From assembly GCA_023458595.1 (NCBI GenBank), contig JAEWYT010000093.1, forward strand, positions 13,427-77,426: a DNA stretch of 64,000 bases, read 5' to 3'. The position numbers and the translations under genes are program-made. Of the stretch, positions 56,941 to 64,000 are shown in pieces. Position 1 is the first letter of the stretch. Each line of letters begins with the position of its first letter. Under the pieces are notes generated by a model. That model did no database searches. It was not told the origin of the DNA and saw nothing but the letters and a program-made list of their open reading frames with translations. The DNA comes from Pseudomonadota bacterium (GTDB lineage: Bacteria > Pseudomonadota > Alphaproteobacteria > Rhizobiales > Tepidamorphaceae).

Positions 56941-59877
56941 CTATTCCGCCGCGGCCCGGCTCGCCTCGAACTCGCGCATCGCCATGGCGTCGCGCGCCGA
57001 AAGGTCCGGCCAGTGCGGGTCGGAGCCGACGTCGGGCAGGATCTTCCACGAGCGGGCGCACTTCCTGCCCTCGGCGAGCTTCGGCACGACGGCGACGCCG
57101 GCGACCTCCTCGATCCGGTGGGCGTCGGCGGGCCCATCGCCTTCCTTCAGCGCGATCTGGCTGGTGATCGAGATCTCGGCGAGATCGACGTCGGCGACGG
57201 CCGCGATCAGCTCGGCGTCGCTGAACCAGACCTCGGGGGCGGCCTCGAGGCTGGAACCGATCCGCTTGGCCGCCCGCTCGATCTCCAGCGCCCCGGTGAT
57301 GACGCGGCGGACGCGGCGGACGCGGCGCCACTTGTCGGCGAGATGCTCGTCGTACCAGCTCTCGGGGACCTCCGGGAACGTCACGAAGTGCACCGAGCCG
57401 TCCTCGGAGGGACGCCGCGACAGCCAGGCCTCGTCCATCGTGAAGGGCAGCATCGGGGCCCACCAGGCGATCAGGCGGTCGAAGATGCGGTCGAGCACGG
57501 TGAGGCAGGCCTTGCGCTTCACGCTGGAGGCGGGATCGCAGTAGAGCGCGTCCTTGCGGATGTCGAAATAGAAGGCCGAGAGATCCACGGTCGCGAAGTT
57601 GAACAGCGCGTGCGAGATGCGCTTGTAGTCGAAGTCCTGGTAGCCGCGGCGCACCAGCCGGTCGAGCTCGGCGAGCCGGTGCAGCATGTAGCGCTCGAGC
57701 TCGGGCATGTCGGCTTCGGCCACGTCGTCGCCGGTGTAGTGGGCGAGCGAGCCGAGCATCCAGCGCACCGTGTTGCGCAGCTTGCGGTAGGCCTCGACGG
57801 TGGTCTTCAGGATCTCCGGGCCGATGCGCAGATCCTCCGAATAGTCCGACGTCACCACCCACAGGCGCAGGATATCGGCGCCGGACTGCTTGATGACGTC
57901 CTGCGGGAAGACCTGGTTGCCGAGCGACTTCGACATCTTGCGGCCCTCCTCGTCCATGACGAAGCCGTGCGTCAGCACCGCGTCGTAGGGTGCGCGCCCG
58001 CGCGTGCCGCAGGATTCGAGCAGCGAGGAATGGAACCAGCCGCGATGCTGGTCGGAGCCTTCGAGATAGAGCGAGGCCGGCCACTTCAGGTCCGGACGAA
58101 CCTCCAGCACGAAGGAATGGGTGGAGCCGGAATCGAACCAGACGTCGAGGATGTCGTCGACCTTGTCCCACGCGGCGGGATCGTCGACGAGGCCGGACAG
58201 GAAGCGCTCGCGCGCGCCTTCGGCGAACCAGGCGTCCGCCCCTTCCGCCTTGAAAGCGTCGCCGACGCGGCGGATCAGGGCGCCGGACTCGGCGAAACCG
58301 GCGTTCGGGATCACCTCGCCCGTCTCGCGATGGACGAAGACGGTGATCGGGACACCCCAGGCGCGCTGGCGCGAGATCACCCAGTCCGGACGCTCGGCGA
58401 TCATGCTGCGCAGGCGGTTCTGGCCCGCCTCCGGCACGAAGCGGGTCTCGGCGATGGCTTTCAGCGCCTTGGCGCGCAGGCCGTTCTCGCCCTGACCGTC
58501 ACCCATCGAGATGAACCACTGCGGCGTGTTGCGGAAGATGACCGGCTTCTTGGAGCGCCAGGAATGCGGGTACTGGTGCTTCAGGCGGCCGCGGCCGACG
58601 AGGTTGCCGGCGGCGGCCAGCGCGTCGATGACGGCCTGGTTGGCGTCGCCCTTGTCGCCCTTGTCGGTGATGACCCGCTTGCCGGAGAAGCCCGGCGCGT
58701 CGTTCGTGAAGAAGCCGTCGGCGTCGACCGTATAGGGGATCGTCGGGTCGATGCCGCGCGCCTCCAGCGAAGCCCTGCTCGAGGTCCAGGCCTCGAAGTC
58801 CTCCGCGCCGTGGCCGGGGGCGGTGTGGACGAAGCCGGTGCCGGCGTCGTCGGTGACGTGATCGCCGGGCAGAAGCGGCACCTTGAATTCGTAGCCGCCG
58901 TCGAGGCCCGCGAGCGGATGGGCGCAGACCATCTGGCCGGGCTCGGCGTAGTCGATGTCGCGGACGCGCTCGTAGCGATCGACGCGGGCGGCCTTCATCA
59001 CCTCCTCGGCGAGCTTGTCGGCGAGGACGTAGAGGTCTCCGGCCTTCGCCCAGTTGTCGGCGGGCGCCTCGACCACCTTGTAGAGGCCGTATTCGATGCG
59101 CGGGCTGAACGAGATCGCCCGGTTGCCGGGGATCGTCCAGGGCGTCGTCGTCCAGATCACCACCGACGCCTGGCCGGCCTCGGGGCCCTCGACGATCGGG
59201 AACTTCACGTAGATCGTGTCCGACGTGTAGTCCTGATACTCGACCTCCGCCTCGGCGAGCGCGGTCTTCTCGACGACCGACCACATGACGGGCTTGGAGC
59301 CGCGATAGAGGCCGCCGTTCATGGCGAACTTCGTCAGCTCGCGGGCGATCTGCGCCTCGGCGGCGAAGCTCATGGTCGTGTACGGGTTCTCCCAGTCGCC
59401 CTCGACGCCGAGGCGGCGGAACTCGGCCTTCTGCACGCCGATCCAGTGCTCGGCGAACTGGCGGCACTCCTTGCGGAACTCGATGACCGGGACGTCGTCC
59501 TTGTTCCTGCCCGAGGCGCGGTACTGCTCCTCGATCTTCCATTCGATCGGCAGGCCGTGGCAGTCCCAGCCGGGCACGTAGTTGGAATCGTAGCCCAGCA
59601 TCTGGTGCGAGCGGGTGACGACGTCCTTGAGAATCTTGTTCAGCCCCGTGCCGATGTGGATGTTGCCGTTGGCGTAGGGCGGGCCGTCATGCAGGACGTA
59701 CTTCTCGCGGCCCTTGGCGATCTCGCGCTGGCGCCCGTAGACGTCCAGGCGGTCCCAGCGGGCGAGGAATTCCGGCTCGCGCTGCGGCAGGCCTGCGCGC
59801 ATCGGGAATTCGGTCTTCGGCAGGAACAGGGTTTCGGAATAGTCGCGCTTGGCGGCGGAATCGGATCCGTTTGTCAT
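56941..59877 (-). CDS. ileS: Isoleucyl-tRNA synthetase
   Basis: Class Ia synthetase of 978 residues from the ATG at 59877 (an ATG 19 codons upstream is also in frame). The HIGH motif is GNIHIGTGLNKILKD, and the KMSKS loop is GRKMSKSLGN. The editing domain (CP1) is present with GTGFVHTAPGHGAEDF. The C-terminal zinc site looks degenerate: CARSWKILPDVGSDPHWPDLSARD keeps one Cys where E. coli has four. Such Cys loss is known in rhizobial IleS. It stands between a DMT transporter and lspA; the ribF-ileS-lspA order is widespread. Confidence 0.97.
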   Translation of the reverse strand: MTNGSDSAAKRDYSETLFLPKTEFPMRAGLPQREPEFLARWDRLDVYGRQREIAKGREKYVLHDGPPYANGNIHIGTGLNKILKDVVTRSHQMLGYDSNYVPGWDCHGLPIEWKIEEQYRASGRNKDDVPVIEFRKECRQFAEHWIGVQKAEFRRLGVEGDWENPYTTMSFAAEAQIARELTKFAMNGGLYRGSKPVMWSVVEKTALAEAEVEYQDYTSDTIYVKFPIVEGPEAGQASVVIWTTTPWTIPGNRAISFSPRIEYGLYKVVEAPADNWAKAGDLYVLADKLAEEVMKAARVDRYERVRDIDYAEPGQMVCAHPLAGLDGGYEFKVPLLPGDHVTDDAGTGFVHTAPGHGAEDFEAWTSSRASLEARGIDPTIPYTVDADGFFTNDAPGFSGKRVITDKGDKGDANQAVIDALAAAGNLVGRGRLKHQYPHSWRSKKPVIFRNTPQWFISMGDGQGENGLRAKALKAIAETRFVPEAGQNRLRSMIAERPDWVISRQRAWGVPITVFVHRETGEVIPNAGFAESGALIRRVGDAFKAEGADAWFAEGARERFLSGLVDDPAAWDKVDDILDVWFDSGSTHSFVLEVRPDLKWPASLYLEGSDQHRGWFHSSLLESCGTRGRAPYDAVLTHGFVMDEEGRKMSKSLGNQVFPQDVIKQSGADILRLWVVTSDYSEDLRIGPEILKTTVEAYRKLRNTVRWMLGSLAHYTGDDVAEADMPELERYMLHRLAELDRLVRRGYQDFDYKRISHALFNFATVDLSAFYFDIRKDALYCDPASSVKRKACLTVLDRIFDRLIAWWAPMLPFTMDEAWLSRRPSEDGSVHFVTFPEVPESWYDEHLADKWRRVRRVRRVITGALEIERAAKRIGSSLEAAPEVWFSDAELIAAVADVDLAEISITSQIALKEGDGPADAHRIEEVAGVAVVPKLAEGRKCARSWKILPDVGSDPHWPDLSARDAMAMREFEASRAAAE

Positions 59878-60096
59878 GGTCTTCGGACTGGCTTTCGGGC
59901 GGTCGTTCGATTGTTTCGGACAAAAGGTCGGCATTCCCGGCTTTCCGCCCGACGGGGTCGATGTCCCGTCTCAGGCGAAAACCGGGCCGATAATTCGCCG
60001 CGCGGCGACAGGCCCCGGCGCCATGACCGATGAATCCGAACGCATGGCGGGCCTTCTATCAGGCGAAACGGCAAGGATAAAGAGGCGGATTCCCGG

Positions 60097-61047
60097 TCAG
60101 AGGGCGGCATCGGGCGAAGGAAGCGGCGCATCCGCCTCCTTCCCGCGGGCCCGGAAGACGACGTAGACGCCGCTCGTCACGATCACCGCGACGCCGATCC
60201 AGGTCCAGAAATCCGGGAAATCGCCGAAAACAAGGTAGCCGAGGACCGTCGCGCCGACGATCTCGAAATAGCCCATCGGAGCGAGCGTCGAGGCCGGCGC
60301 CCGGCCATAGGCGAGAATGATGAGGAAATGGGAGACCGTCGAGATGAGCCCGACCACGGCCAGCAGCCCCCATTCGGTCGGCGTCGGGGCGACCGGGGTT
60401 ATCAGCGGCAGCGGCCACGCCATCCCGACGAGGAGCGGGGCTCCGACCGTGACGACGCTGACGACGGCGGTGAAGAAATGCGTCGAGATCGGCGCCGCCG
60501 AGGTCTTCAGGTGCCGGGTGACGATCAGGTAGCAGGCGTAGGAGACGGCGGCCGTCAGCGGCAGCAGGGCGACGAGCCCGAACAGGCCCGAGCCGGGCCG
60601 GATGATGACGACCGCGCCGAAAAGGCCGATGAAGACCGCCGCCCAGCGGCGCGGACCGACCGTCTCGCCGAGCACCAGCGCCGACAGCGCCGTCACGATC
60701 AGGGGCGCGATGAAGACGAGGGCGATCGCGTCGGCGAGCGGCATGACGACGATCGCGGAGACGAAGGCGACGTTGGTGCAGCCGATGAACAGACCGCGCA
60801 GGATCTGCAGGCCGTAGGGCTTCGGCAGCAGGCCGGCGACGCCGGGGCCGATCAGCACGAAGGGCAGCGTGATCAGCATCTGGAAGAACATGCGCGCCCA
60901 GGCGACCTGGACCGGCGGCACCGCGCCGCCGAGGATCTTCATGATCGTGTCCTGCATGGGCTGCAGCGTCGTCGCCGCCAGCATCAGGAGGATGCCGATC
61001 AGGGCTTCCCGTTCGCCGGCGCCGGAGCTGACGGACGGGGACGCCAC
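60097..61047 (-). CDS. DMT-superfamily transporter (EamA), second copy
   Basis: 316 residues, ten helices in two EamA repeats: LIGILLMLAATTLQPMQDTIMKIL, then MPLADAIALVFIAPLIVTALSALVLGE in the first, and YGRAPASTLAPMGYFEIVGATVLGYLVFGD in the second. It is not close to the DMT gene at 33154. This type resembles RhtA/S-adenosylmethionine-like carriers, but the substrate cannot be told. It lies nine bases after ribF, between ribF and ileS, so an insertion into the usual ribF-ileS order is likely. Confidence 0.9.
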   Translation of the reverse strand: MASPSVSSGAGEREALIGILLMLAATTLQPMQDTIMKILGGAVPPVQVAWARMFFQMLITLPFVLIGPGVAGLLPKPYGLQILRGLFIGCTNVAFVSAIVVMPLADAIALVFIAPLIVTALSALVLGETVGPRRWAAVFIGLFGAVVIIRPGSGLFGLVALLPLTAAVSYACYLIVTRHLKTSAAPISTHFFTAVVSVVTVGAPLLVGMAWPLPLITPVAPTPTEWGLLAVVGLISTVSHFLIILAYGRAPASTLAPMGYFEIVGATVLGYLVFGDFPDFWTWIGVAVIVTSGVYVVFRARGKEADAPLPSPDAAL

Positions 61048-61056
61048 GGCGGCGGC

Positions 61057-62049
61057 TCAGCGCGCCGCGCCGAAGGGCGCGAGCGACAGGCCCGCGGCCC
61101 CCTCCGCCTCCGCCGCGGCGAGCAGGCGGCGCGCCTCCTCCACGTCGACACGCATCCGCGCGACCAGGTCCTCGACGCTGTCGAACTTCAGCTCGGGGCG
61201 GATGAAGGCGACGAACTCCACCTCGACCGTCTTCCCGTAGAGATCGGGCGAGACGTCGAGCAGATAGGTCTCGAGCAGGGGCGCGCCGTTGTCGAACTGC
61301 GGGCGGCGGCCGTAGCTCGCCACCCCGTCATGGACCTCGCCGCCGACGCGCATGCGGACGGCGTAGATGCCGTGGGCGAGGCCGGTTTCGGCGGGAAGGC
61401 GCATGTTGGCGGTCGGAAAGCCGAGGTCGCGGCCGCGCTTCTCGCCGTGGACCACCTCGCCGCGCACGAACCAGCGGTAGCCGAGGATGCGGGCGGCCTC
61501 CCCGACCCTGCCCCCGGCCAGGGCCGCGCGGGCCGCGCTCGCCGACCAGTCGGCGCCGGATCCGCCGGCCTTCTCGACGATCTCGACGTCGAAGCCGCGC
61601 TCGCGGCCGAGCGCCTGCAGCACCTCCGGCGAGCCGGCGCGGCCCTTGCCGAAATGGAAATCGTAGCCGACGACGGCGGCGCAGACGCCGAGCCGCTCGA
61701 CAAGGAGCCAGTCGACGAAGGCCTCGGCGGTCGTCGCCGCGAGCGCGGAATCGAAGGCGACCTCGACGACGCCATCGAGGCCGAGGGCCTCGAACAGCTC
61801 CGCCTTCACCGTCGGCGGGGTCAGGCGGAAGACCGGGTCGGCGGGACGGAAGAAGGTGCGCGGGTGCGGCTCGAAGGTCAGCGCCAGCGCCGCGACACCG
61901 CGCTCCCGCGCCATCTCGATGATGCGGCCGAGCACGGCCTGGTGGCCGCGATGGACGCCGTCGAAGTTGCCGATCGCCACGACGCCGCCGCGCAGGTCCG
62001 GCGGCACCGGGTCGGCGTTCCTGATGATGGCGAAACGGTCGTGGGTCAT
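61057..62049 (-). CDS. ribF: Bifunctional riboflavin kinase/FAD synthetase
   Basis: Makes FMN and FAD from riboflavin. 330 residues from the ATG at 62049. The N-terminal adenylyltransferase half has VVAIGNFDGVHRGHQAVL and VVGYDFHFGKGRAG. The C-terminal kinase half has VVHGEKRGRDLGFPTANMRLP and GVASYGRRPQFDNGAPLLETYLLD. It follows the MaoC gene by 35 bases. No FMN riboswitch is present in that gap. Confidence 0.97.
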   Translation of the reverse strand: MTHDRFAIIRNADPVPPDLRGGVVAIGNFDGVHRGHQAVLGRIIEMARERGVAALALTFEPHPRTFFRPADPVFRLTPPTVKAELFEALGLDGVVEVAFDSALAATTAEAFVDWLLVERLGVCAAVVGYDFHFGKGRAGSPEVLQALGRERGFDVEIVEKAGGSGADWSASAARAALAGGRVGEAARILGYRWFVRGEVVHGEKRGRDLGFPTANMRLPAETGLAHGIYAVRMRVGGEVHDGVASYGRRPQFDNGAPLLETYLLDVSPDLYGKTVEVEFVAFIRPELKFDSVEDLVARMRVDVEEARRLLAAAEAEGAAGLSLAPFGAAR

Positions 62050-62084
62050 CGGCGCGGCGGTCGAAAATCCGGATCCGGCGGCGG

Positions 62085-62540
62085 TCAGCCGCGCTTGCGC
62101 AGCACGTCGCGGCTCGGCACCATGACGATCGCCTCGCCGTCGAGGACGGTCTTGGCGTCGACGATGCACTCGCAGTGCAGCCGCGCGCGGCGCTTGTCGG
62201 CATCGAGCTCCACGACCTCGACGCGCGCCGTCAGCACGTCGCCGATGCGCACCGGGGCGCGGAAGTTGAGGCTCTGGGAGATGTAGACCGCGCCGGGGCC
62301 GGGCAGACGGGTGCCGAGCACCGCCGAGATCAGGCTCGCCGTGTAGAGGCCGTGGGCGATGCGCTCGCGAAACGGCGTCTGGGCGGCGAAGTGGTCGCTC
62401 AGGTGCACCGGATTGTTGTCGCCGGACAGCTTGGCGAAGCCGATCACGTCGTCGGCCATCACCGTCTTCATCAGCACCTCGGTCATGCCGAGGCGCAAAT
62501 CCTCGAAGAAGTAGCCGAATCCGGCCGGCGCCACGTTCAT
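62085..62540 (-). CDS. MaoC-like hydratase (hotdog fold)
   Basis: 151 residues. The hydratase-2 motif is present: DDVIGFAKLSGDNNPVHLSDHFAAQTPF with the Asp and His of the catalytic pair, then RIAHGLYTASLISAVLGTRLPGPGAVYISQSLNFRAPVRIGD. It should hydrate a trans-2-enoyl-CoA to the (R)-3-hydroxyacyl-CoA, as PhaJ does. The exact chain length is open. It is the first gene of the leftward MaoC-ribF-DMT-ileS string and divergent from cheY. Confidence 0.93.
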   Translation of the reverse strand: MNVAPAGFGYFFEDLRLGMTEVLMKTVMADDVIGFAKLSGDNNPVHLSDHFAAQTPFRERIAHGLYTASLISAVLGTRLPGPGAVYISQSLNFRAPVRIGDVLTARVEVVELDADKRRARLHCECIVDAKTVLDGEAIVMVPSRDVLRKRG

Positions 62541-62772
62541 AGCGGGTTCCCTTTCCTGCGCGGGCGCAAATTAGGGGCCCGCGCCCACCGGTGCAATCCG
62601 CGTTTTTCCGCAAACCCGAGATTAACCATCCGATGCGCGCGGGGAGCGTCTTAACCCAATTTTCAGCGGGCCTTCCTACCGTCGGCGACCGCATGAAGAC
62701 GGGCAACCCGCAGTCTCGCAGGAAGCGGGCGGCGGGGGACAGGGGCCCAGAAGAGACCTATGGAGAGCTAGG

Positions 62773-63156
62773 ATGGCGATCGACACCGCTATGCCGATTC
62801 TCGTCGTCGACGACTACAAGACGATGATCCGCATCATTCGCAACCTCTTGAAGCAGCTCGGTTTCAACGACGTCGACGAAGCGACGGACGGCACCGAGGC
62901 GCTGCAGAAGCTGCGCTCCAAGCCGTACGGGCTGGTGATCTCCGACTGGAACATGGAGCCGATGACCGGCTACGAGCTGCTGAAGCAGGTGCGCGGCGAC
63001 GACCGCCTGTGCTCGACGCCGTTCATCATGGTCACCGCCGAATCCAAGACCGAGAACGTGATCGCCGCCAAGAAGGCGGGCGTGAACAACTACATCGTCA
63101 AGCCGTTCAACGCGGCCACGCTGAAGTCCAAGATCGACGCCGTCTTCGGCGCCTGA
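62773..63156 (+). CDS. cheY: Chemotaxis response regulator CheY
   Basis: 127 residues, single receiver domain. Acidic pair D13 and D14 (ILVVDDYKTM), phospho-acceptor D58 in VISDWNMEPMTGYELL, T88 and K110 (IVKPFN). The DWNM signature is that of E. coli-type CheY, which binds FliM. A ribosome site GGAGAGCTAGG precedes the ATG. It is followed by cheZ after 70 bases. Two TTAACC boxes lie 120-150 bases upstream, possibly CtrA half-sites. No other motility gene is in view, but the neighbouring DNA is cut off by the window. Confidence 0.93.
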   Translation: MAIDTAMPILVVDDYKTMIRIIRNLLKQLGFNDVDEATDGTEALQKLRSKPYGLVISDWNMEPMTGYELLKQVRGDDRLCSTPFIMVTAESKTENVIAAKKAGVNNYIVKPFNAATLKSKIDAVFGA

Positions 63157-63170
63157 TCCTCGAGTCGGCG

Positions 63171-63190
63171 AGGCGGGCGCGGGCCCGCCT
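63171..63190 (+). other. Stem-loop between cheY and cheZ
   Basis: AGGCGGGC and GCCCGCCT form a perfect 8-bp stem with a GCGG loop, 15 bases after the cheY stop. Only TTCTCC follows, so it is not a strong terminator; it may set the cheY:cheZ mRNA ratio. Confidence 0.5.
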
Positions 63191-63226
63191 TCTCCATATC
63201 CGGCCGGTCAGCAGGGGGTTCGTAAA

Positions 63227-63877
63227 ATGGCCAAGAAGGCATCTGGCGCCGAGAGGGTATCGCAGGTCCTCAGGGAGATCGGCGTGGGCACGAACGGCGA
63301 CATCAGCGTCAACGAGATCCTGTCGCTGGCGCAGACGATGACGTCGTCGCTGTCGAGCGTGTACCGCGCCGTCGACGCCTCGATCCAGCGCGAGTTCCGC
63401 GAGATCGCCTCCTATATCGAGGTGATGAAGACGGATATCGCCGGGCTGCAGGCCAACGACCTGCAGCAGACCCATTTGCCGACGGCCGGCAAGGAGCTCG
63501 ACGCCGTGGTGGAGGCGACCGAGGAAGCCACCAACACGATCATGGAATGCGCCGAGGCGATCATGAGCGCCGACGACTCCGATCACGACGCCTACAAGGC
63601 GCTCGTCGACGAGAACGTCATGAAGATCTTCGAGGCCTGCTCCTTCCAGGACATCACCGGCCAGCGCATCACCAAGGTGGTCGAGACGCTGACCATGATC
63701 GACGAGCGCGTCAGCCGCTTCGCCCAGCGCATGCGCGTCGAGGACGCCGAGGGCCACGCCAACGAGGAAGAGGCGAGCCGCGCCAGGCGCAAGAAGGACC
63801 TGCTCCTCGACGGCCCGCAGCAGAAGGGCGAAGGCGTCAGCCAGGACGACGTCGACAACCTGTTCTCGGCCGCCTAG
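63227..63877 (+). CDS. cheZ: CheY-P phosphatase CheZ
   Basis: 216 residues. The family hallmark EACSFQDITGQRITKVV carries D142 and the catalytic Gln Q146 (D143 and Q147 in E. coli). The long helical hairpin covers most of the protein. The C-terminal CheY-P-binding peptide is SQDDVDNLFSAA. It dephosphorylates CheY-P and ends the motor signal. CheZ is common in gamma- and betaproteobacteria and patchy in alphaproteobacteria, many of which use a second CheY as a phosphate sink. An IS481-type element begins directly after its TAG stop. Confidence 0.93.
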   Translation: MAKKASGAERVSQVLREIGVGTNGDISVNEILSLAQTMTSSLSSVYRAVDASIQREFREIASYIEVMKTDIAGLQANDLQQTHLPTAGKELDAVVEATEEATNTIMECAEAIMSADDSDHDAYKALVDENVMKIFEACSFQDITGQRITKVVETLTMIDERVSRFAQRMRVEDAEGHANEEEASRARRKKDLLLDGPQQKGEGVSQDDVDNLFSAA

Positions 63878-63878
63878 A

Positions 63879-64000
63879 TGTGAGGTTTCAGCAGGTTGTC
63901 CATTCGGACCGGACCGGGGAGACTGGAGTTACCAAGCTTCAGCACACACCGGAGGGTCCGAATGAACATCCACAAGAATGCCCGTCTGACACCGCTGCGT
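63879..64000 (+). mobile_element. Left end of an IS481-family insertion sequence (runs out of the window)
   Basis: The element appears to begin TGTGAGGTTTCAGCAGGTTG at 63879. IS481 itself, as I recall it, begins TGTGAAGATTCAATAGGTTG, so the terminal repeats are alike. The transposase gene starts 83 bases inside, at the expected distance. The bases just before are CTAGA; IS481 is known to insert at NCTAGN. The right end is not visible. Confidence 0.78.
63962..64000 (+). CDS. IS481-family transposase, first 13 codons only
   Basis: The frame MNIHKNARLTPLR is the standard opening of IS481-family transposases (often MNIHKNARLTP...GR). The window ends before the helix-turn-helix and the DDE catalytic domain. 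GGAGGG seven bases upstream is a good ribosome site (ACCGGAGGGTCCGAATG). Confidence 0.82.
   Translation, partial: MNIHKNARLTPLR

Noticed and set aside
56764..60033. A 1089-codon open frame on the + strand
   Set aside because: It is antisense to ileS, whose frame has HIGH and KMSKS motifs. Long antisense frames are expected at this GC content, and the translation is a low-complexity Arg/Glu/Asp/Val mixture.
62050..62084. Possible FMN riboswitch upstream of ribF
   Set aside because: Only 35 bases separate MaoC and ribF. There is no room for the FMN element and none of its conserved segments is seen.

Overview
The window is a continuous piece of a high-GC alphaproteobacterial chromosome, most likely from the order Hyphomicrobiales (rhizobia and relatives). 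The gene content and order support this: thrB-rnhA-peroxiredoxin; a cytochrome aa3 locus running ctaC-ctaD-ctaB-coxF-ctaG-ctaE-DUF983-surf1-thrC-M16 protease; a lipid A locus cysQ-DUF4170-msbA-DUF374-waaA-lpxK; IalB-, DUF2093-, DUF6101- and DUF1127-type small proteins; and ubiA next to a GNAT gene. No rRNA, tRNA or CRISPR array was seen. I cannot name the genus.

Layout. 1-3.6 kb: end of thrB, rnhA, a Prx5-type peroxiredoxin, a DsbD-N-like periplasmic protein and yqgE. 3.6-16.4 kb: one long leftward block that begins with aa3 oxidase structural and assembly genes and continues into thrC, an M16 protease, a GNAT enzyme and a membrane-bound degenerate-GGDEF/EAL protein. 16.7-18.3 kb: rightward IalB, HAD and DUF2093 genes. 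18.3-24.5 kb: leftward Kdo/lipid A export cluster. 24.7-34.6 kb: a mosaic of small units (DUF6101, an unnamed two-wing-helix protein, arfB, an OYE reductase, an MNT antitoxin with a broken HEPN toxin, GFA, ubiA, rsmE, gshA, a DMT exporter). 34.6-39.6 kb: regulator-rich stretch with LysR/DUF1127/DUF1127, an isolated DUF2892 gene under a persulfide-type operator, xseA, GST and HxlR. 39.7-43.8 kb: purD fused translationally to a fluoroacetate-dehalogenase-like hydrolase, an APH-fold kinase and a patatin. 44.4-45.9 kb: ArsR plus an ArsP/DUF318 permease with repeated palindromes. 45.9-48.6 kb: tadA, a pseudouridine synthase, rsmD and a class I glutamine amidotransferase. 48.6-62.5 kb: leftward housekeeping genes (MaoC, ribF, DMT, ileS, lspA, lipoprotein, two M16 proteins, pgi, mutL) separated by REP-like hairpin repeats. 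62.8-64 kb: cheY and cheZ, with an IS481-family element starting one base after the cheZ stop codon.

Most of the window is ordinary core genome. The points most worth a second look are: (1) a tiny DUF2892 membrane-protein gene boxed by two terminators, with an ATTC-N8-GAAT operator over its promoter; (2) the complete fluoroacetate dehalogenase active-site set in a hydrolase co-translated with purD; (3) matching palindromes before arsR and before its permease; (4) a degraded MNT/HEPN toxin-antitoxin pair in which only the toxin is broken; (5) an IS481-type insertion exactly at the cheZ CTAG stop; (6) a perfect 40-bp inverted repeat between lspA and ileS. I did not find a clearly new multi-gene system.
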